Positions 1 to 11,600 of a stretch of DNA of 64,000 nucleotides are shown piece after piece. The stretch is from positions 8,432,001 to 8,496,000 of the forward strand of contig OX377202.1 of the NCBI GenBank assembly GCA_947396885.1, read 5' to 3'. This stretch comes from Heligmosomoides polygyrus polygyrus (lineage: Eukaryota > Nematoda > Chromadorea > Rhabditida > Heligmosomidae). Both the position numbers and the translations under genes were made by a program. Position 1 is the first letter of the stretch. Each line of letters begins with the position of its first letter. The notes under the pieces were generated by a model that did not search any database, was not told the origin of the DNA, and saw nothing but the letters and a program-made list of their open reading frames with translations.

Positions 1-2390
1 AAAATTCCCCTGATGCCGTTCAGCGTATTGTGAGCTAGTCATTATGAATGTCCTAGTATCGCTTAATTTGCCTCTGAATCTGAATTTGATTATACACTGT
101 TAGCAACTATCAGTCCTCCTTTCCACGTGATGCGTCTCCCAAACTTTGTACTCATGACAACTTGTATACTGCCTTTCTTTTCTATATCGGTCTGGTTGCG
201 ATCGTGTTTCTTGTCATAGTTAGTTTATTATTCTGTCACCGATGATAAATAGTAAATAGTAAATAGTACAATAACACGGAAACATAAACAACTGAAACTA
301 AGAAATGCTAATGCTTCTCCTTGCAATATCCTGAACAGCCAGTAATGGGCCGACAGCGTAATTTATTTTGAAAGTGTCCAACTTGACGTGAAAATTGTGT
401 GTTAAGTATTCTGGAAAAGACAAGGATGTAGGCTGACTGGTTATTTCAGGCGCTTCCGGCAGGACCGGTCCTCTTCATAGGCTCACGAATTAAGTTCAAA
501 GGTTTGGAGCTTTTTGTAAAATGAACGCGGACGATATAAAGGTATACAAGTTGAAAGTCGAGAACAAAGAAGCCTCCTGTGATGTCCAAGCTGCTATAAA
601 TTTTGTAGAGAAGTGGACAAATACCTGGGAACTAGGTGTTTCGGCTGAAAAATCGCATTAACTTGTGGTACAGTCAAAATCTCAAAGTCACCGTACAACC
701 TATGTACACACTTAATGGATCAGTTCTAGAACAACTTACTAGTGCCCGACATTTAGGTTTCCTTTTCCACTCACCTAAACCTTAAACGTCATTATAACGC
801 ACTTGTAAGAAGACAAACTATCGAATTTATAATTTGTCTAAGACATTGAAAACCAAGGACCAACCTGCTCTTGTCAGAGCCTGCAAATCTTACGCAACGG
901 CTTACGCACACTTTTGCGGCAGCGCCGCGCTCTATCTTTAATCACAGGGCAAGGCTGTAGAGGCTGCCGCCGGCGGCAAGCGGTGCGGTTCGGCGTCAAC
1001 ACGCCTTTGAGGCGGCGGCAATAATTATTCACACCATTTTTGCCGCCAGCAAGGACTGACTGCGTTCCTGCCGATCCCAGCGGGGATCTAGAGGGGAGAC
1101 GGACGCATCCTTTAAACCATAGATAATGCCCATCAGCTGATTATTTTCGACGGTGCGGACGGCGTTTTTCGTTCTTTTTTGTTGTTCTTCAATTGTTCTT
1201 CACGCTTGTTTTTCAGCTTTCTCTCTTATACCGTTGTTCAGGTTCATTCATTATCAGTTGTAGGAGCTTTTACGTTCTCCTTCTTCCAAAAGTTACTTTG
1301 CAGATTCTTTTGTCACTTGCAGTGCAGCTCACAATCGTGCTGATCTCGGCTGGTGTTGTAATCAAGTCTAGAAGTGATAGAACGAGTAGTCAAAAACAAA
1401 GAGGAGAAGCCATGAAGAATAAAGAAGAAGGAGGATAGAGAATATTGTCACCTGATATATCGATTCTCGCGATGCTCACCGTAGCGCTATATCTTTCGGA
1501 GCGAATGCTTCGCCGCCGCGTCAGTGAGTGGGAAAGCAAAACTGGGAGGAGCACAGCGCACTTCGAAGCTCCGCGCCAGTTCTGCCGTTTGCCGCCTCGT
1601 CGCAAAAGTGTGCGGAGGCCTTAAGGCCCATTGTAAAATGTTTCATTTTTTGTTTGATTTTTCAGTCCCTGCCAAAAGGACATAAAACTCCTTGAAAGCT
1701 TTTTCTGAGATGTAGTGTCTATGACAATATTCCGAGTGAGTTCGACAGGGCTAAGATGCTTAGTTTGTTTAGCCTTCATGCTGGACGGAAGATAGCGGAT
1801 TTAGTCATGTTACTCAACGTTCTGACAGGAAGGCTCTCTACCGACCCAATTGGATTTCTGGGGCCCTATTGGCAACTAACAAAAGAGGGCATCTCAGACT
1901 CTACGTGTCATTTCCAAGGTCAAAAGCGAGGTGAAGTTTCCTCATTTACAGAAGCATCAGGGAGCTCAACATCTCGCTTTCTTCTTTAAAACGACTAATT
2001 GCTCTAAGGTTTCGTTTTGTTTCGCGCTCCACCATCTATATCTCTATACTTTATCGTTTAGTGTCTTTTTCGACGTGTATTTTAACTACTTGGTATTCTT
2101 ATTTCTTCGCAACTAATGTGACTTCCCGTCGATGTCGCAGTTCTGGTAAGTTATTTTTCCCTTGTTTTTTTAAAGGACTTCCCTCATTACTGAAGAGTTC
2201 CGCATAGGTCCTTATTCCCTTACGTAATTTCTTTTGCTTGCAATCGTCTAAGGGCAGGTTGTCGCTCTATTACTCGGCAACCGCAATCACTGAGCAGTAC
2301 GCTACAGTATCTCGTGAAGGATACCGGCTTTCATCACTTTCGCTTTGCACGCATTGTTCCACGCAGCACTAGGAATCGCCCAAAAATTCC
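1..2390. other. Downstream intergenic DNA, no gene recognised
   Basis: This is the 3' flank of the anoctamin gene. I see only short open frames without family resemblance. It contains a repeat remnant near 370-410 (the GTGTCCAACTTGACG type seen again at 8560) and a GC-rich segment with inverted ends at about 909-1609. No polyadenylation signal could be assigned with confidence. Confidence 0.5.
909..1609. repeat. GC-rich element with inverted ends
   Basis: The left end reads CGCACACTTTTGCG and the right end carries its reverse complement CGCAAAAGTGTGCG. The interior near 960-1015 is rich in CGCCGCC/GGCGGCG palindromes, and the right interior mirrors part of it. The structure suits a non-autonomous DNA transposon, but target duplications are not clear. 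Confidence 0.45.
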
Positions 2391-2393
2391 TCA

Positions 2394-2612
2394 TTACAAT
2401 TTGATCAAAGGCTGCGACATATCAACAGTTACCTGACCTGGCTTGAATCTAAACATTCTATACAACGCCCTTGCCGGTGCAGCCTGAGAGCACTCCATCT
2501 GAGAATGCGACGACGACCTGGCACTTCCATTCGAACTCTGTTCACGAAGGATTTTAGGTTCACTTTGACAACAGCAAAGATCCCCAGGAAAATATGCATC
2601 AGCTTTCACACG
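2394..2612 (-). CDS. Probable last anoctamin exon
   Basis: It follows the GAG|GTAACG donor at 2678 in phase 0 and runs 72 codons to a TAA at 2394-2396. It encodes a polar tail ([20 protein letters not shown]..) with no conserved domain. The acceptor is the only AG after a pyrimidine-rich stretch. Tail sequences are not conserved between anoctamins, so support is limited to splice signals and open frame. Confidence 0.6.
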   Translation of the reverse strand, partial: RVKADAYFPGDLCCCQSEPKILREQSSNGSARSSSHSQMECSQAAPARALYRMFRFKPGQVTVDMSQPLIKL

Positions 2613-5600
2613 CTCCACAGTACAAGAAGCAATAGAGCGATAGCAGTGAGAAAGAGAGAGGGCAAGTGTTCCGTTACCTCATAGTCGCCGCTGTCCTTCC
2701 CAGGCACCCACTCATTTTCTTCAAAAGAACCAGGCTGGAACGCTGTTTCACTGACATCGCCGTATCCAGATCTTGAAGAGATACTTCTCTTTGAAGGATA
2801 ACTATAAACCAGTGACGGATAATGAATCAGAACGGATCACCTACGGATGATGCTCGGGTGAAGGTCCATTCGCTGAAACTTTCCCGGAGACGAGGTCGCT
2901 CAGAAGGGCCTTTCTCACAAGATACTTCTCGCGCTGTTGTTGAACAAATATCCTCGAAGGAACATCAGGAATGAAATACTCGATCAGGAGTTTGATCACA
3001 AATACGACATGCTGAAATAGGTGGAGAGATAAGCTGATTGAGGACTGTGATGAATGTCTAAGTTGCACTGAAAGCAGCCGGCGAGCTTAAATCACACTAA
3101 TAAAGACCTACCTCAAAAATGACAACAAACAACAGTCGAGCGGCGAACACCTTCCACCAGACCGATGAGAAACCAAGATTGTTGTCGCATGCCTCCTTAC
3201 CGTATACTGTCGTCGTCTCGGACATCAGCGAGCACGGCGACAGACGATATCCGCGGTATCTGCAAAATACTAGATTAGCCCGAAAATTCTGGCGGTCTTG
3301 TGCAACCATTTTTCGTTCGTTTATTATTGAATCAATATTCAACCCACTTCCCATTTTTATACAAATAAGGTCTAGTACGGAAGTCTTCGCTCTATCTGAT
3401 GGAATAATTTGTGTTTACCTATCCTTAATGATTGACTTCCTTGGAAGAAGTAAGTCGAAAGAGCAATTCCGAACGATATTTCATTTCAACTTCAAACTGG
3501 GCCTATCCGCCGTCGAAACAGGCCGGTAATTCAACCGTGAGTGGAGGCCGAATAGTGTTGGAGAAAGGAACGTGCAACGGTGGTTCGAAGAATTTCGTTC
3601 TGGAGATTTCAACCCTGAATATGCACCCCGAAACGGCAGACCTGCAGCAATCCAGGACGACGATCCGAAGGACTTCTTGGAAGTTAACCCATCGCAAACA
3701 GTTCGTGAGATTGTGAGAAAACACGAAAAAATGGATGCACCACGATTTGAGTGATCGCCAGAAATTGTCGCGCTCCGAAATCTGTTCTTCTTTGCTTCTC
3801 CGAAATCAAAACGACCCGTTTTTGGATCGAACCGTCACATGTGACGAAAAGTGGGTTTTGTATGGTAACAGAAGACTATCAGGACAGTGAGATCAGAGAC
3901 GCTGTCGCATGGGCCAAGTCGTGGGAAATTAGGTAGGTCGTCCACGTAATGCGCTTCGCAGACACCCGCTGGACAACAGTCGTCAACGACTGGATTCCGC
4001 GGGATGCCAAGAGAACACCAGGACGCCCACCAACGCGTTGGTCGGACTTCTTCGTTAAAGCCCTGAACGAATGAGATGACGCTCTTCGTGTCTCTCGAGC
4101 AAGGAGGATCCATTGGAGCACTCTGACACGCGACAGGGACGAATAGAGACGCTGCTGCTGCTGCTCCCGCTCGAGCAACTCGATGATCAACGGGCGACAC
4201 GCGATACACGTGATTGCTTCACATGCATGAAAGAGGTTCAATTACCCAAGTTTGAGATCCGATCCCTACTGTGGCAGGAACACCCAACTGGCAAACAACA
4301 GGCGGAATTTTACACGGTTGTAAAAAAACAGTGAGCCTCCTGTTCAGCATAGTAGCGGAACAGTCGCAGTCATCGTTATGCTTTTGAGAAATTTTTGCCA
4401 ACGAATGAATCAACGAATAAATTCGATGTCGAAAATCTTCTAACGATTGGATGAACGAATTTATTCGACGTCGAAAAATTTCGAGGGAATGAAGGAACAA
4501 ATTTATTCGCTCAACAATTTTTTTTCGAATGATCGGGAATCGAATGAGCGCCTTTTTTCGCTTATTCGAATATTCGAATAATTTGTACGAATCGGGTTGT
4601 GTTTTAAAATTTAAAGTTTACTCGATATTCAAATAAAACTATTCGATCTTCGAAAGAAAATGAAATATATGTTCGAACATGGCTCCCTTTCAATGTCGAA
4701 TTCGAACGAATATCCGAAAATCTACAAATATCGAATATCCTACTATTCGAATAATTTATCGAATATTCGAGCACAACTAGAGAATTTGCCACAAGCGCAC
4801 CTTCGAGTCCATAGCTTTCCCAGGCTTTCAACCCACCAAGGCCATAAACTTGATGCTCACCTGCACTGAGTCACGTTATGAAATTGCGCCGATCTGAAAT
4901 CATAGTCAGTCGCATCAAAGTACGACAGCGACGAGTTCACGTAGCCAATCATCGAGTGGTTCACAATGAAGTACATCATCTTGGGATAAAATCCGAAGTG
5001 AAAGCTATCACAAGGGCCTGTAACGGAAACCCATACCCACATTAAGGAATTCCAGGAAAAGGCGTACTTACGTTGATCGGAACAGTGAATTTGCTGATCA
5101 TGTCCAGAATGATCAACCACACACCGATGTTCTTTGCCTGAAACGCTTACAGTTCACAGATCTGTAAACAAAAACAAGGAACAAGCAGTAAATTCACCTG
5201 AGCTGGGATAGGTTTTTGAGTGGTGATCAAGAATTTGTAGGCGTCAAGTCGAATTTCGAAGATGTTGTTAAGCACGGCGAAGAACGGAGCCAATGGGAAA
5301 GCGGCCACGAATAGCGTAACGAAACCGAATTGTAAAACTGCAAAGCGATTTTGACAACGGAAGCTGTGTAGCAGGATCTGGCCAGCAAAGGAAGTCGAAC
5401 ATACCCATTTCCAAATATTCGTCGAACAAGAACTGGTCATACGTCGGGTTCAGATAGTAGTCAGCTTCCCATCTGTTCAAGTTGCCGGCCTTCTAAAAAA
5501 AGGCCTCATGAGAAATGCCACTACGAACAAAACAGCCGAGTCTTTTTAAAGCAATGAGGCCATTTCTCGTAGAAACGATAGCATAAAGAAAGATGCACCT

Positions 5601-8600
5601 TCGTTGTCTCCTCTCTGATCCGCTTGCGGCGCTCCTCTTTCGACTCAACAATCGGAACCCTCAACTTCCATCGCCTCAGCAGACTCATACAATTCCTGAA
5701 GGCAAACGCTAGCTAACAACTCATGCATATGAACAAGGCGATCGTACACTTACGGATAGGCAAACTCAACCAAAGCAGAGAAGAACTGCTTTCCACACAT
5801 GATGATCGCCAGCTGGATCACCAGCTCCACGAAGCAGCCAGCTGGATCGCATCCCTGCAAGGCAGATACCATTATTCGATAAATTACGCATCAGTAATTG
5901 GACGCTAGCCGCCTGGAAGAGTAGTCGGAGGAGACGTCGGTTTTCGCGTGCACCCGATTCCCGGTTTGGATCTCCCGCCCAGGACAACCAAGCCTTCCAA
6001 CCTTCCAGATCCGATGAATGGAGATCAGACTCGTCTGGGAAGGATAAAACACTGACTTATCCGTCGGCTGACCATCGCAACTCATTGTATGGCCAAATAC
6101 GCATTCAAATTGCCTCCACGATAGCCAGTAGACATTAAATTCGTGGCGCAAAACGAAAAGGGGTTGACTACCTTCCACCTTTACCTTTTGTCCGCTAGAC
6201 GATAAGACGCTCAAACAAGTTATAAATTTATTTGAAAATTCAAAGTTCGCCCTCCAAAAGTTAAGACAATGCATCAATTTGGTAAAAAAATGCATTTCGT
6301 TAGCTACAAAAATGGATCTGTGCGCGTTTCAATGTGCAAAAACAGGAATTTTTGGTATTTTTGTAAGAGGAGGTCGCGCCGTGCACTCGCTTAGCACGAA
6401 TATCTATACATCTGATTGATAATGCAAATTCTGCTGATACAAGTCTAGAATGGGGAGGGAGGATCCACCTTCAAGTTCCCCCATAAAATCTACTAAACAA
6501 ACACGATCTTCCCTGTCAACTATAAAAGGATCGCGACAGACTATGAAAGCATTGCTTGATTTCTTTGTAGAGCAAACTAAAAATTGCTGCTTGTCGGCAC
6601 AAAAAAAGCCCATATTTATTATCTAGAAAAACGAAAGTTTTATATAAAAAAGAAACATCGTATTAACTTTCTTGGGGAGGTGAATAATAAAAATCGAATA
6701 GAAGTTATTGCAAAAATTTTGGACGGAAACTTTATCTTCAGCTTCTTGAAGTGCCTAGAATAATTTGGAGGGCGATCGTTTCTATTGAGAAGGTATCCAT
6801 TTTGGTATGAGGGGTGTTCAATTTGACTTGAAAATAGCGTACTTCAACTTTCTCTATGGACAACTCTGAACTTAACTACCGACCCTGGACCGATAAAAAA
6901 AGTAGAGCTCGTAATAACCAAGTCATACCTCCAATCTGTATCCGGCGATTTTCACATTGCCGTCATTATCCCTGGTGCCAGGCAGCTGTACAAGTCTGCA
7001 ACACGTGCAATTCGAGAGGATCGGGAGCAAAAATGCGGAAATGAGGTCGCTATTAATCACTTGCGATTCACTCACGCTCCTTTGAAGAACGCCACGTAGA
7101 ACAGAGACGAGTAGTAGTTGGCGAATTGGAACAGGAACACCTTGAACGTGTAGCTGTTGTCGAAATCCACTTGCGTCCTCGGACACTCCCAACGGGTCAG
7201 CCGATGAGCCAGAGAATTGTAGAACTGAAACAACGACGGATAGAGCAACAGTAAAGAAAAGCACAACGAACTTAGAAGGTCACATACGTAGTTCATGGTC
7301 ATAATCACCGCAAGATTGATAAAGGCCGCTGTGGTGGACACTATTAGAAAGGCATAGGAGTCAACTGTCGGATTTTCCATCTGAAAGCGAAAAGTCTCAA
7401 TTCACAAAACCCAGCCATTATGCCATATTTACGTCAAATTGGATAATTTTTACGCCAAAATGCACATTCTTCTAAACCAATAAAAAAACTTGAAGTTTCT
7501 GTAATAAAAAGGAAGTCTTTTAAATTTATCCAAGCATCTTAAGGCTAAATTGCAGACTCTCCAAGATGATTAGAATAATTGTTTGTCCAAGGAAGATTTG
7601 TGTAACTGTATTTACAATTTTTCTCGGGCGCGTGTAGCGCAGTCGGAGGAGGCGCGACCGTCGCGTGCACCCGATACCAGGTTCCTGGTTCGGATTTCCC
7701 GCCCAGGCCAACCAAGCCTTCCATCCCTCCGGGGTCGGTGAATTGGTACCAGACTTGTCTGGGAAGGATAAAGCGCTGACTTGTTCATCGGCTGGCCACC
7801 GCAAGTCATTGTATGGCCAAATACGCATTCATGTCGCCTCCACGACATCCCGTAGAAGTAGAATGCGCTGGCGCACCCAGAAGGGATTGAGTAACGCCGT
7901 CCTTTATCCTTTATTTACAATTTTTCTAGTCCAGCTGCCCAAATGAGTGCAGTAATCTTATAAATTTTTTTTTGGAGTAAAAATAGTAAATCAAATTTTG
8001 TTTTAAAGCGCAACAAGACAGCAACCATTTGACTAAAATACGAGGCCGCCCCATGCATTCGAAAAATTCGTCACGATTTTTATTTGATTGATAGTGTAAG
8101 TGCTAATTGCATGAAACATCAAAGCGATGATATGTGAATTTTTTATAACTGTTTTTGTTGTATCGTTTACAGATATGAAATTCCCTGCAAACGGATATGT
8201 TCCTGTCAAGCGAGTAAAAATCACGACGCCCAGGGTGAGGACATGGCACAATTTCTTTCTTGGCACTAAAAATGGCCGCTCTTCTGCTCTTAAAAACAAC
8301 CGTTGAACCCTTATTTTTACTCAAATATATAATAGAAAAATTTGATAAAATTTCTAACAATGTGTTCACGTAATAGGTAGATGAACTAAAACTTCAAAGA
8401 AAGTTATACTAAAATTCTCCCTAAAGAAGGAATTGTTCTAAAACTTTTGGAGAGTCTCTAGTTTGATGTGAAGGAGCACGTTTTGATTTGCAAAATGTTC
8501 TGTTTGATTTCAAAAGCGTTTGGCTTGCTTAGAAAAGTGTCCAATTCAACGTGACGTGTCCAATTTGACGTGAAAATTGAGACTTATTTTATAAAAAAAA

Positions 8601-11600
8601 AAAGACAGCAACAACTCACACTCGCCAATAGTCGCATGCAAATCACCCTGTAGACGACCATTCCGAAAACCACAGCCAGGACAAGACACATCTAGACGAA
8701 CTGGGAATGAATTAACGAGGACGACCAAAAAAAAACTATTGTTGAACTCACGAAGAAAAGCACAGTGGCGCCTCCGGCACAGAAGTTTGCAAACTTCTTC
8801 CTTCCCGATAGATATGGCTCATCCTGCTGTGTAACTGGATTGTATCGCTTCGTTTTCACTCGAAACTGGAACTCTGGACGCACGGTATCCTGGAAATGGG
8901 CAGCTGACGGACATAACCGACTCAACTTTTTTGACTCTAGACTGACAAAGAACGAAAGTTCAGACTTTGTTCGGTGGCAAAACCGCGAGCTCGAACAAGC
9001 TTCTTCACCTACAGAAGTGAGTTCATCGTCATTTTGAATGCAAATTCAAGAAATCTTAGGTCGATCTTTGCATGGCTTCAAGAAACTACTTTTACGTGTA
9101 AAATGAGTACCTTCAGTCGTATTTGTTTTTGATTGAGTTCGTTGGTGTTTTATTCTAACAATGTGTTTACTTTCACTTGTGGTCTCGGTCCACGTCATAA
9201 ATAAAAATAAATAAATAACTGGGCGCTACACTTAGAACATCCCAGGCATTCTACTTTTGTTCGATAACTGGGAGCGGTTCAAACGCGCAGAAGCGTAGAG
9301 ACAGGTGTGGCACCTATTCGACGATAGTTTATCGCGACTTTCTCGCGATTTCGTGGAATGTTGTGAGAAACTTTCGCTTAGAGCTTTATCATATTGGGAG
9401 CTATGCAAACAAAAAACTCCTTATAAGAGGGTCATACGGGAAAATTCACATGGCGCTCTTCTCATGTTGCTTTTATTTTTATTTCTTCATTTTAACGTCT
9501 TGTAGATGTTTTTTAGTCGATCTAATGCGCATTGTATTTGTATTCTACAAGTTTGGTTTAATTACCCAAGTTTGAGGTAAACGATGTCGATGACGAATTT
9601 GAGATCATTCAGGACAACATCGACTTCACCGAGGGTATCGAGGAAGGGGACGGCATCGAGCCTATGGATGATGACGATGAAGAGGAACTACACAATGCTG
9701 CTGAGAGATCAATGAGACGATGGCTGATCGAGGAGGAAATCCGTCAGACAGAGCAGGGCATTTAGGACCTCGAGGACATCGTATATACGCTAGATCTGGA
9801 GAAAGCCTGTGAGCCGCGCAATTTTGAGAGAGGAGTGATCAAACGAGGTGACGAACGCACAATGTGCTGTGTGTACTGTGGTCGCATCGGCGACCATTAC
9901 TCGGATTCTTGTGTCGTCTTCCAAAATTCTGCTGATCGGCGTCGTATCCTGAGAGAAGAAAATCGTTGCGACAAGTGTTTGGACTTCAATTCAGTCCGCC
10001 ACGAATGTCGCCGGACTTACTCTCCCTGCTACCACTGCAAGACTCGAGGCCACCATTCTTCAATCTGCGACCTACCCGAAAAAAGTGAGGATATTCGGAA
10101 CAGGGTTCGCAACGCGCTCGAGGCAAGGAAGCTAGCGAAGGATAGGATACGCGAGCTACTGAAAGAGCTGGAGCAACCTCAGCGGCCGTAGACTTATTTT
10201 TTCTGGGAGTAGTCAGATTTTTTGGGTATTTTCGTTTTTCTTGGCCCGGGAGCTATCGCTACTTTCTCGCGATTTCGTGGAATGTTGTGAAGAATTTTCG
10301 CTTAGAGCTTTATCATATTGGGAGCTATGCAAACAAAAAACTCCTTATAAGAGGGTCATATGGGAAAATTCACATGGCGCTCTTCTCATGTTGCTTTTAT
10401 TTTTATTTCTTCATTTTAACGTCTTGTAGATGTTTTTAGTCGATCTAATGCGCATTGTATTTGTATTCTATAAGTTTGGTTTAATTACCCAAGTTTGAGG
10501 TAAACGGTGTTGAACAACTGGTGTATGTGTGTACCAACGGACTTATTCTGAACCACCGACAAATCTAGCTTAGTTAAGACGACGAATGATTTGGTTACTC
10601 TACGCATGGAACCCAATCCGAACACGAAGATCGACTTGTGTGCCTTCGGATGGCGCTTCCGCCAGACTGCTGCACGGTTCCTCGTCAAAACACGAACCAA
10701 CGAATCGTACTACTCATGTAATAGTCCGTCCGTTGGTCCGCAACTAGCTGCTCGCAGAATTAATGGCCGCAGAATGCGTTAACACGCAGAAAAACCACTT
10801 CTATTCTTCTTCTTCTTCTCCCGCGCAGTCGCAGGGTCCGCTGTTCTTGTGATCTGTCGCCACCTCACCTCATCCTATCAAGGGCGTCATCTGCTGTGGC
10901 GCCGACTTCGGCGAGATCTCTCTTGATGACGTCCTTCCACCTTTTCCTTGGGGCTCCTCTCGGACGCTTTCCGGGTGCCTCGAAATCTAGGGCCAACCTT
11001 GTGGGGTGATCCTCTGGTCTTCTGAGGACGTGTCCATACCACCTCTTCAGCTGGATCTGGGCTGTCTTCATCACTGCCCTAACATCCTCGTTTCGCACCC
11101 TGTCCCGACGGGTCCATCCACATGCCCACCTTAGCATCCTCATTTCCGCAGCGTGCAGTTGCCGCTCCTGCTCCTTACCCAGGGCCCGGCATTCTCTGCC
11201 GTAGAGAAGGGCAGGTCTCACTACTGTTCTATAGAGCTTGCCTTTGAGGGTCCTGGAGCATCTACGGCCGCAGAGGGTCCCTGTGGACTCCCTCCACTTG
11301 AGCCAGGCTGCGTTTATCCGTCCCCTGACCGCCTGATCCACACTTCCTTCCCCGGATAGGTCACTTCCGAGGTAGCGGAATTCTTCCACCTTCTCGATCG
11401 TTTCCCCTTGGCAGACTAGGATCGATCCAGCGCACTGCTCAGAGCTGATGAACTTCGTCTTCTTCACGTTCAGCCGTAGGCCGTTGTCTGCGAGGGCTCT
11501 CTGCCAAAAACCACTTCTATTCCACTATTTTATTTCCTATGCAGGGTGTCCCAAGAACACAAGCGAAGGTGATAACTTTAACTACGCTGTCAGTAAAGGT

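Larger units (their letters stand above)
9330..10510 (+). mobile_element. SL1-ended direct repeats enclosing a gag-like ORF
   Basis: Two direct repeats of about 257 bp (9330-9586 and 10254-10510, fewer than ten differences by eye) flank a 0.67-kb interior. Each ends with the complete 22-nt nematode SL1 leader (9555-9576; 10478-10499) followed by GTAAACG, the beginning of the SL RNA intron. The interior encodes a retroelement Gag-like zinc-knuckle protein. It looks like an LTR pair, but no primer-binding site, purine tract or TG..CA ends were seen. It sits in the anoctamin intron between exons 12778 and 8889, on the opposite strand. Confidence 0.7.

Noticed and set aside
9330..10510. Standard LTR retrotransposon
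   Set aside because: The direct repeats lack TG..CA ends, and no tRNA primer site or polypurine tract is visible next to them. The call is limited to SL1-ended repeats with a gag-like ORF.
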